Source of the DNA: Caenorhabditis remanei
Taxonomy: Eukaryota > Nematoda > Chromadorea > Rhabditida > Rhabditidae
Assembly: GCF_010183535.1 (NCBI RefSeq)
Contig: NC_071332.1
Coordinates: forward strand, 4,898,001 to 4,962,000
Direction: 5' to 3'
Length of the DNA stretch: 64,000 bases
The position numbers and the translations under genes were made by a program. How positions within the stretch are numbered: the stretch's first letter is position 1; each line of letters begins with the position of its first letter. Shown piece after piece: positions 55,701-64,000 of the stretch. The notes under the pieces are model-generated. The model was not told the DNA's origin. It was given only the letters and a program-made list of their open reading frames with translations, and did no database searches.

Positions 55701-58700
55701 ATCTAAAGTTCTACAATACGGATTTTTTAATTTCTAAGTGGGTCTAGATCGAAATTTTGCGTAGATTCTGATTCCGTCAAGAAACGATGCGAGTCTGACT
55801 TGCATTAACCTGAACTGTCGGAAAAACTACTTTTCTTTTTGAGCCTGTTGTCTTCCGACACCGAAAAAACCACATTTTACGAATCAACGGCTTTCCAAAT
55901 CTTGTCCCCAGGTACCTGAAGAGATTTCCGAAAACAATATGTCAGAAAATATACAGGTAATCACTGTAAATTTTTTGAAGTGATGCCTCGAAGTTCAGCT
56001 GGCTCCCAAAAAAATTCTACAGCACGAAATTTAAATTTTCTTTCAAAACCTATTAGGGTATGTCCAGAACTACTAGAAACAGTAAAAAAACGATGCGAGT
56101 CTGACCTACAACGATCTCAACGTGACATTTTTCTGAGAAAAGCAAAACGTTTTTTGAGTTTTCTGAGAAAACTAAACATTTGGGTGAAACCAAAGTGTGT
56201 TCATTGAATTCTACGTACTCGATTACATAGGGGTCAAACGTTTTTATTCTGTTTTAGAGTACTGGGCTCTCAGGGCAGACCGTCAAACATTCTGATAATC
56301 TCCCCATGACGTCCCAAGAGAAGAAAATGAAAAACTCCGCCCACGTTCATTGCGGTCCCTAATTACAGTGCTACCGTCTATTCGACTTCTCCACTCAAAC
56401 CGACACCCGAACAACGTCTCCTCACGCATTCGGCCTCTTCAAACTCATTTTTATTTGTCTTGTCATTTTCCACTGGAATGGATGCCTCTATTTTCATATC
56501 AGCAAGTTCTATAATTATACAAGTGAGTTATAGGCCACATGTACTAGTAATAATAATGTTTCCAGCTGCGAGGCTGGAGCATTGGATATTCTCATATGAC
56601 AAAATTATCAACCCAATCCTTGCTGCATGTGTCACGGATATCCCTAACGACAAAGACTTTTGTGATACCGATGACTTTCTGATAACTCACCTGCCGGATA
56701 ATGAAGTGCAAAGTACCGTAACCAGTTTTATGGACACTTGGAACAATAAGTAGGCTCTCAATTTATCTCTCTCAACTCTGAAGTGTATTTTCTTTCAGAA
56801 CCAGAACCCTGAAATTCGACAACTTTTTCCGTCAATACGCCCTAAGTTTCTATTGGTCTGCACTCACTTTGGTGACACTTGGCGAGCAGCCATCTCCATG
56901 TACAACATTCCAGAATGCGTTTGAAATTGGGGATACTCTTCTGGGATTAGTCATTTTTGCGGTTATTGTGGGAGATGTTGGTAACATGGTGGTGGCGATA
57001 AATTTGAGGAAATCAGAGTTTGAGAATGTGCTGGATGGATGCAAACGGTTCATGGTTTACAGGTTAGTTTATTTGGAAGTTAGCTCATGTTTCATATCTT
57101 TGCATTCTTCTGAGATATTAACACGGCATGCTTCTTACAACCGCGCTCTACCGAAACCGAAGAAAATTGTGTGCGAAACTGAGAGACTCAAAGAATACAG
57201 GGACATTTTTTAAGGTAATTTCGGTGGAGCGCAGTTGTAAGAACTGTACCGAGCTATATTAATATGAGACTTAGAATAAGAATCCTCTGATAATGACCGG
57301 AGAAGAAGGATCTCCCACTTTTTATGTTCATATCTCAATAAATTGCAAAGTTATCGAAACGTTGTTAATTACAAAAATGTTTTACAAATTGAGAACTATA
57401 TTTTTGTAGTTGACTACTTTTTATATCTTCTCAAGTTCCTGAGATATCAGAATTAGAAGAAAATTCGCTGCTTGCGCGGCGCGACCACATTATTTCTTCA
57501 CACCGACATATCTCGGTAACTAATTAAATTATCAAAACATTGTAAATCAAAAAAATATAGAAAAAATCTAGAGCTACATTTTTGTAGTTGAAAACTTTTT
57601 CATAGCTCTTCTAGTTTTTGAGATATGAGCGGTCAAAGTTGAAGAGAGAAGGAAAGAGACGCAGAGAAACGAGGGTGTCTGCTTTCTCTGCGTCTCCTCC
57701 CTCTTTACCTTCCAGTAAACCATCTCCAAAGGCGTGTATCTTAAAAGCGTGAAGAGCTATCGAAAAGTTGTTTACAACAAAAATAAAGCTCCAAAGTTGT
57801 TCTTCATTTTTGTAGTAAAAAACTTTTGGCTAGCTTTTTTAGTTTTTAAGATATTTGAAATTTAGAAGTTGTATCTGACGTCTTTCAAAAAATTCTTTTT
57901 TCAATTCTCCCCTTTTAATTCCAGAAAGGTCCCCAACCTTCTCCGAAAAAAGGCGGTCGAGTACTTTGGCTATGTCTGGGCTCATGGTGGAGCACAAGTT
58001 GATGAAGAAGAAATCGCCGAGTTCCTTCCACCCCGACTCTTCGGTGAAATCGCGGTGGAGATTCACATGGACACTTTGAAAAAAGTCAAGTTGTTTGAGG
58101 TCGGACAACAAGCATTACTCATTTGTTTTTTTGTGTTTTCTTGTAGGATTGTGACCCGAGACTGTTGTATGAGCTCATTTTGAAGCTACAACTACGAGTG
58201 TACAGGTTGGTTTCGGGGAATGATGAGAAGGAAAGAGTGTTTGTTTATGTTTTGTGGTCTGGGTTCAATGAATCAGCTCTTTTGAAATAGTTATAGTACA
58301 GAAACTATAACCAACCAAGACACCTGTAATATAGCTTCATGGATCGTAGTTGTACGGAACGGCATTTTTCGATTTTCCGGAATCCGGAACCGGACTCACA
58401 AAAAACCACTAATTCCGGAATTTCGGAATCCGGAATTCCGAATGATTTGATAAATTTGCAAAAACAAGTCATTTTTACGAGTTTTTTCAATGATAATTAA
58501 AATTTAGAACTACTTTTAAGAATCAAAACTGAACAAGAAGTACTATATCCGTCTTTTAAACTCAAATTTTTTGTTCAACTCCAACTTTCGGATCCCGGAA
58601 ATAGGAAACACAAAAAACCGGAATCCGGAACCGGAATTCCGGAATTCCGGAATCCGGACAACTATGGCATGGATGACAAGTTCTCAAAGAGCTAGAATTC

Positions 58701-59703
58701 GAGATACAAGTCTTCAAACCAAAGGGAAAGAGGAAGAGAGTGCAGAGAAGCTAGAGTGTCTGACTTTTCTGCGTCTCTTCCTTTTTATCTGTGGAACAGC
58801 ACACCAATCTTTGAAGACGCATATCTAGTAAGCGAGCAGAGCTTTTAAAAAGTTGTCAACTAAAAAAATGGAGATCTAGATTAGATCTACAAAATGAGTT
58901 TAATTGCGGAACTGTAACATTACCAGGAAGATTTTTTGACTGCCTCAAAGTATGCCTACATTTTGTGAAAAGCTATCTCTGACTCCACTCTTTTTTCCAG
59001 CCCCATGGACTACATCTGCAAAAAAGGAGAAGTCGGAACTGAAATGTACATTGTCAAGGAGGGTTTTGTGGAGGTTGTCAGTGAGGATGGCCAGACGGTA
59101 GATCATAACTTCTGAATACTGCAAACCCAAGAATTCCAGATCTTTGTAACACTTCCCGCCGGGTTTGTGTTCGGCGAGTTGTCGATTCTGAATATTCCAG
59201 GGAACAAGAATAAGAATTTAAGGACTGCTTCGGTTAGGTCCAAAGGGTAATTAATCATCTTTTTAATTGAAAGCGACAGCAATTTGCAGATACTCTGATT
59301 TATATGTTCTGGATAAGGAAGACCTTTGGGAAGCGCTCCGAGAGTATCCACAGGCCAAGGACTCTCTGATAGAAAAGGGGATTCAGATTCTGGAAAAGGA
59401 TAAAATGATTGACCCGAATATGGTAGATGATGAGGAAGGAGACTTCGGAGGGTCTATCGAGGAGTATTTGGAACATTTGGAGAAGGAGATTCTGAAAATA
59501 ACAACGATTGTGGATGACGCGGAGAAGAGTATTCATGTGAGTCATTACAGAAGAGGAAAATAATTTGGTATTTTCGGTATTTTCAGACGTCTCAACAAAG
59601 AATGAAAACTCGATTGTTCGGAATGGAAATGGAGCTGATTGGGGAGATGAGAAGAATGGGAAAGGGGAGGAAGAATCGATGGAAGGGAGTGACGACGTTC
59701 TAG
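52726..59703 (+). CDS. Cyclic-nucleotide-gated cation channel subunit (11 exons)
   Basis: Exons 52726-53186, 53242-53341, 56369-56522, 56566-56749, 56799-57062, 57925-58099, 58147-58205, 59001-59097, 59140-59246, 59290-59536 and 59587-59703 join in frame to 654 residues. Membrane segments S1 (about 77-100) to S6 are visible; the S4-S5 part reads [20 protein letters not shown]5 has FHWNGCLYF, and the pore is [16 protein letters not shown] (318-333). S6 ends [10 protein letters not shown]. The cyclic-nucleotide-binding domain has [26 protein letters not shown] (509-516) and the phosphate-binding Arg in RTASVR. It is an alpha-like subunit related to TAX-4; C. elegans has several (tax-4, cng-1, cng-2, cng-3, che-6) and cng-1 is my guess. 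Such channels mediate cGMP-dependent sensory signalling. The 5' end is uncertain: this ATG follows an acceptor (GTATTAG), but upstream exons may exist. Intron 2 is 3 kb; the GTCGGA donor of exon 6 is unusual. Confidence 0.88.
53420..53823. repeat. Foldback family A copy 8, diverged
   Basis: Left arm TTTCAGTGAAAAATGACCAA, right arm ATTTTCCACTGAAAACATCC and end TTTGAGTAGTACTGTAG; in intron 2 of the channel gene. Confidence 0.7.
53824..56368 (+). other. Rest of channel intron 2
   Basis: Contains a palindromic block with ATTTGGTCC/GGACCAAATT motifs (about 54420-54540, echoed at 55480-55550), and a small exon-like stretch with an ORF of about 75 codons at 55982-56207 ([32 protein letters not shown]). 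A motif ACGATGCGAGTCTGAC occurs twice, at about 55783 and 56090. No confident gene. Confidence 0.4.
57117..57260 (+). repeat. Foldback family R1 copy
   Basis: TGCTTCTTACAACCGCGCTC at the left and GGTGGAGCGCAGTTGTAAGA at the right, in channel intron 5. Confidence 0.85.
57350..57840. repeat. Family B foldbacks
   Basis: TTTTGTAGTTGACTACTTTT, GAGATAT and inverse copies, with a GAGGGTGTCTGCTTTCTCTG centre at about 57672; in channel intron 5. Confidence 0.65.
58346..58668. repeat. CCGGAATTCC-type foldback, copy 2 (inverted relative to copy 1)
   Basis: TTGTACGGAACGGCATTTTT at the left, and AATCCGGACAACTATG at the right, with the same CCGGAATCCGG arrays as at 50908; in channel intron 7. Confidence 0.8.
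58690..58900. repeat. Family B foldback
   Basis: Arms with TCTTCAAACC/AATCTTTGAAGACGCATATC and a centre GCAGAGAAGCTAGAGTGTCT; ends AAAAGTTGTCAACTAAAAAA. Confidence 0.65.
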
Positions 59704-59756
59704 TCATTCAAAAAGTACAAAATGATTCATTTTTGGTTTGGCACGTAGATTCTTCT

Positions 59757-59762
59757 AATAAA
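59757..59762 (+). terminator. Polyadenylation signal AATAAA
   Basis: AATAAA 54 bases after the channel stop codon. Confidence 0.55.
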
Positions 59763-59899
59763 AGACGTCACTTGATTTTTCTGTTTCAGTTTTTGTACAG
59801 TTTCCGCTCAGTTGGTCTTGATGAAAGGATTCAATTTAACATCAACTTTGAGAACCCATCTTGTATCTTATAAACGGCCGAACAGTTTCAAATTTTAAT

Positions 59900-61060
59900 G
59901 TTTTGTATCAAGCAGATCCAGATCTACATTTTTGTAGTTGACAACTTTTTGATAACTCTCCTAGTTGTTGAGATATGCGCAGTTAAAAGTCTAGTCCACC
60001 ATTTCTTTTACTAAAAAACTATCAAGTTTGAGAGAACGTAACACAGACATGAACATCCCAATCATTTCGAATTTTAGTGTCATGTATGCATCTCATTTAG
60101 ATCTTTATTTTATCAGTTGAGAAGTATTTTATTGCTCTTCTAGTTTCAGAGATATCCCAATTCGAAGTTGGTCTCCAAAATGAGAGAGTGGCCTCTGAAA
60201 CCTGAAAATCTCTATCTATCAATGTTTTTTCCAATACTATTCGTAACCCAATTATTGTAACTTTTTAATGCATTTTGTAGAAAAAGTTTAATTCTTCATT
60301 TTTGCAGTTGACCACATTTTCATAGCGGATCATGTTTTCGAGATATAACGGCTTAAAGCAAGAACCGTTTGGAGCCGAGAGACGGAGAAACGCTGAGAAG
60401 TCAGACACTCTAGCTTCTCTGCGCTCTCCCACACTCACAATTTCAGATGAATATCTTCAAAGTCTTATAAATTTGAAACTTTTCTAACGTTTTCAACTAT
60501 ATCAACAGAATCTCAAAGTTTCGAAAAAGTGTGATCGACTAGGTTTCCCAATAAAACTTCAAATACCAATTTCCCCGTTCTCCTATTTCTCTTCTATCTT
60601 TTCAAAACCTTCCTCTTGCCTAACCTAACCATTGAAGTGACATCACACCAATGTATTTTTGATCTTTATCAAGGCGTATTTTTCTGAATTCGGGGGAAAC
60701 TTTGAATAGGGAGAAACCAGTTTTTCGAATTTTTTTGGTATCGAATAAATAAGAGAACTTTGGAGGAGAAGGGATGGAACCCTATATTGGTTGTGTAGAT
60801 CACATCTAGTCCTTTATTTTTGTAGTTGACAACTTTTTGATAGCTATTCACGCATTGGAGATATAACGGTTTAAAGATGGTAAAGTTAGAGAGGAGGAGG
60901 GCGCGGAGAAGCTAGAGTGTCTGACTGTCTGCGTCTCTTCTCTCAACTTTTCATCTGTCGCAACTTTTCAACACACCAATCTTTGAAGCCGCATATCTTG
61001 AAAGCGTGAAGAGCTATCAAAAAGTTGTCAACTACAAAAACAAAGATCCTGACTTTTTCT
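59900..61060. repeat. Family B foldback cluster
   Basis: At least three partly overlapping foldbacks with TTTTTGTAGTTGACAACTTT arms and GTGTCTGAC-type centres (60395-60425 and 60905-60930) downstream of the channel gene. Confidence 0.65.
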
Positions 61061-62709
61061 TCATATTCCCCAAGTTTCAGATCAGTTGAGTTATTCCTCT
61101 CAGATGTATATAGCTTCAAAGTTGACTGTTCGCTTTCGATCACTGAATTTTCTCTCTGGAAAGATTTCCCATGCAAATATTACGTGTGTTGAAAACCATT
61201 GAAAACAAATAAATAATTGATCCAATTTTCACTTTTTCTCTGTCTTCTCGTAATCTCCATCTCTCTCGTGAAGTCCTTCTGAACAAACATGAAGAGTCAA
61301 CATTGTGTTTTCTTTTTGACTCACCCCTCTCTCTCTCACATTTTTGATTTTTTTCGTTCTTTTTTCCCATCTTGAATTCTGTAGCGCTATTGAATATTAA
61401 ATTATGGTTATTTTCTGTAAGACAAAGCGCCCGAAATCTTGAAAACTGAAAACAACACGCTGGTTCCACTGTACAAAACAATCCCTCCCGCCCCCACCCA
61501 TTTTCTTTTTTCGAAGAGAACAATAATACAGTTCTTAAGACACACTATAAAGGTATAAAGGGGACACAGACAGAGGAGAAGAGGCTAATATATAACGGGC
61601 GGGACAAAGAAGAAGATGGAGAAAAGGTGAGAAGATATGGTCTGTTTCTCTCTACTCCCTCTCCACTTTACGTGATTTCTCGTCTCTCCTGATTTTCCTT
61701 TTCTCTCTAGTTGTCTTATATATCCTTGAGAAGAACTTGGTGTTTCATTTTCAATTCATAGGGAACTACTTTTTTTTAGCTCTTTTTCTAGACACTTGTC
61801 ACGTCTACTTTTTTTGGTTTTTTGGTCGGAGAAAAATTGTTCGGAGACCTCCGGAATAACGTTTCTATGGCTTCACTTGGTGGATTTGGTTTTTTTCTGG
61901 TTTTTCCAACATTATACAATTTTCAATGTTCTGTGTTTTTCTGAAAATCAGATGTTTCCCAATTTTTGGATATTGTTTCATCAAGTTTTTAACTTTTTTA
62001 CAAACTTTATATCTTATGTAGTGTATCTTCACCAAAAAAGACGTCTTCAAACTGTATTATACCAATTTTCCGGTTGTTATTAGACTTCAATTTTTAAAAA
62101 GTGTATATGGTAAAAGAGTGAAAATCATGAGGATTCTGAACTTGTTTTCAAAATTTTACCAGCATCGAAATTGACTGAGATACACTGTTTTGAGTACAAT
62201 CTTTCATACGTTAAGTTAACAAACTCCTCAACTTTTTTCTACAGTATTCCTCTTAAAAATTGCAGTTTTCATCAGACTTGTCTGGTTACTCGTTTTTTCC
62301 CAAAATTTTTGAAAATAAAAGTGTTTAAATTATCATACGTTTTCACGTCTTGATTGAATATTAACTTTTGAGTCGGAATCTAGCTTTTTTCAAAAAAAAA
62401 AATCAAAAAATTCAAATTTTGGTTCAAAACGGACCGGACCGGCCCGTGACAAGTCCAGTTTTCATACATTTTGCATTTGATTGAATCCCACAATTAGTCA
62501 TTCAGAACAGTTTTGTAAAACGCTGTTGTAAAAAATGTATAATTTCTGACTGAACAAAGCTTCATTGAATTCTTGATGCTCCTGTTCTGAAATCGTATTG
62601 AAATTGGTATTGTACGATATATTCAAAATCTTCAGAATGCCAGATTTCAGCTATTTTAGTTTGTCAATAGAATGATATTTTCCAAGGTTCAACTATTTTG
62701 AAAATTATC
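61061..62709. other. Intergenic DNA
   Basis: AT-rich DNA with pyrimidine-rich tracts (61610-61700). Short ORFs only. GGACCGGACCGGCCCG at about 62432 resembles the arrays at 14928-15300. Confidence 0.4.
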
Positions 62710-62842
62710 AGCTTGCCACAGCTCTTACAAATGTGCTCCACCAAAATCCCTTGAAAAATGTCCCTGTTTTCTTTGAGTCTCTCAATTTATATCACAACTT
62801 TCTTCGGTTTCGGTAGAGCGCGGTTGTAAGAAGCTTACCTAG
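62710..62842 (-). repeat. Foldback family R1 copy, reverse orientation
   Basis: CTCTTACAAATGTGCTCCAC at the left and GGTAGAGCGCGGTTGTAAGA at the right. Confidence 0.75.
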
Positions 62843-62987
62843 AGGAACATTATAAATTGTCGATGATTCCTTAATTATATTTAAAACCTTCCAGACTTTT
62901 CAACTGATAACAATTGTTGATTATTATTTCCTCAAACTGCTGACTTGTTCTTTACACATTTTTCAATGAAACACACAAATAAACAAG

Positions 62988-63242
62988 TCAGTTCACACCA
63001 CACCACACAAAGGCTCTCGAAGCAGCTATTGTGTTGTTATCGACCACAAAACAATCCTCCCCATCACTTTCCATTATTACACCATCTCCGCTTGATCTCC
63101 AGATATCTGCAATAGTTTTTTGAAAACCGGAAGCAATGGAAACATCAGAGATGATTCTTTGAGATGTACCCGCAATATCCATTACATAATTATTGACCAC
63201 TTTACAAGAAGCATCTCCTTCCACCGAAGTGTCATCATCCAT
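62988..63242 (-). CDS. Small unrecognised protein
   Basis: A single open frame of 84 codons from ATG 63242 (MDDDTSVEGDASCKVVNN) to a stop at 62988, with DIAGTSQRIISDVSIASGF and an acidic DGEDCFVVDNN. The start is preceded by a pyrimidine-poor AT-rich stretch. No signal peptide or membrane helix. The composition looks coding and not repeat derived. An in-frame ATG 51 bases upstream (63293) is followed by a lysine-rich low-complexity run, so the downstream start is preferred. Family unknown. Confidence 0.45.
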   Translation of the reverse strand: MDDDTSVEGDASCKVVNNYVMDIAGTSQRIISDVSIASGFQKTIADIWRSSGDGVIMESDGEDCFVVDNNTIAASRAFVWCGVN

Positions 63243-63614
63243 TTTCTTTCTCTCTCTCCAAAAAATATATATTTCCCTTTCTTTTTTTTTCAAGTTTTTA
63301 GTTGTCCCGCCTCTATCACAGTAGTCTACACATTTTCATTTTTAACTCCTCACCTTAGATTTTTGGAACATACTCTATTATAACGGCATTCCAGTTTTTT
63401 TCCAGTCCAAGATTTCTATCTCTATTTTACACCTCTTTCAATTACACTCTATATATTTTTTGGCGTGCTGCCCTCCCATAGATTTTCAACTTTTCTCTAT
63501 TTCTATTTTCCCCAAAAAATTTTATTTCACATTTCTTCAAAACCGTCAAATCGTGCGTTTCAAAGTTTTAAATCAGCTGAATCAATAGAGGAATTTTGCA
63601 GAAATAGACAAAGC

Positions 63615-63673
63615 ATGGGTTCACCGCGAATTCAGAATTTCAAACGGCAAACCGTATTGCACAAGGGACAGAG
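63615..63673 (+). CDS. First coding exon of a gene leaving the window
   Basis: ATG at 63615 follows an acceptor (ATTTTGCAG) by 14 bases and the frame reads MGSPRIQNFKRQTVLHKGQ to a strong donor GTAAGTG at 63674. The basic start is not recognised. Its intron to the right edge carries GTGCGCTCTATTG and GTGGAGCGCAG half-sites of the R1 family (63677, 63781, 63836). Remaining exons lie outside the window. Confidence 0.5.
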
Positions 63674-64000
63674 GTAAGTGCGCTCTATTGGAATTCATGG
63701 GAAAATTTTTCAAATTCGGGTGGAGAAACCATATTTCAATGAATAAAACTTTGGTTTTACATGTAAAGTACAAGTTTGCAAGTGCGCTCTATTGAAACTT
63801 CAAAAGAACTTCAAAAAATGAGTAGCGTGTGTTCAGTGGAGCGCAGATACTTAACTTCCCGTTTTCCAGAAGTTGTTTTTTTGAACTTAAAGTTTTGAAA
63901 TCTGTTGTTTTCGGGTTTCTGACGGTTTTTGACATAGTTAACGCATGTCTGTAAAAGTTCTCTATCGTCATATTTAAAGCAACTACAAGAAAACCCGTAA

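Noticed and set aside
61140..61523. 127-codon minus-strand ORF
   Set aside because: Lys/Glu/Arg-rich low-complexity frame in pyrimidine-rich DNA without splice support.
1..64000. CRISPR arrays, bacterial operons, ribosomal RNA genes, autonomous transposons
   Set aside because: The window is nematode nuclear DNA; no regular spacer arrays, rRNA or transposase/reverse-transcriptase ORFs were seen.

Overview
The window looks like genomic DNA from a Caenorhabditis nematode other than a compact C. elegans-type region. Genes have many small exons, introns often of 42-60 bases with TTTCAG acceptors, and several first ATGs sit directly behind an acceptor, as expected for spliced-leader trans-splicing. 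Five gene identities (unc-76, otub-1, rap-2, mcm-3, sdc-3) match, from memory, a set on C. elegans chromosome V, most of them close neighbours. Introns and intergenic DNA are packed with short foldback (MITE-like) elements. All exon models were built by hand from splice signals and phase; every complete model below closes in frame.

Layout. 1-8.2 kb: a nested foldback, an F-box first exon on the minus strand, a decayed F-box relic, and an intact three-exon F-box gene on the plus strand whose introns are swollen by foldbacks. 8.3-14.1 kb: nine-exon unc-76 (FEZ family) on the minus strand, with introns full of a GCGCTC(T/C)ACCG module. 14.1-17.5 kb: its upstream DNA with several repeats. 17.5-21.0 kb: three closely spaced minus-strand genes, otub-1 then a TMBIM/Bax-inhibitor-like membrane protein then a DNAJC4-like J protein, a likely operon. 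21.7-23.7 kb: rap-2 (plus). 24.1-24.6 kb: a small GPI-anchored Ly6-like protein (minus). 25.5-28.1 kb: mcm-3 (plus). 28.35-31.2 kb: two minus-strand genes 115 bases apart, a secreted metallo-beta-lactamase-fold protein that has lost its metal ligands and a small unknown protein. 31.2-40.9 kb: a gene-poor stretch with a 546-base palindrome and six same-strand copies of a roughly 55-base hairpin sequence. 40.9-48.9 kb: an eleven-exon gene called sdc-3 (C-terminal zinc-finger pair plus synteny). 49.4-49.6 kb: an orphan terminal exon (minus). 52.7-59.7 kb: an eleven-exon cyclic-nucleotide-gated channel (plus). 59.7-64 kb: repeats, a small ORF, and the first exon of a gene that runs off the right edge.

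Functionally the genes are ordinary nematode housekeeping, neuronal and dosage-compensation genes: axon outgrowth adaptor, deubiquitinase, Rap GTPase, replicative helicase subunit, X-chromosome regulator, sensory channel. The least explained items are the conserved-hairpin family at 34.8-39.3 kb, the metal-less lactamase-fold protein, and the tandem exon-intron duplication inside the J-protein gene.
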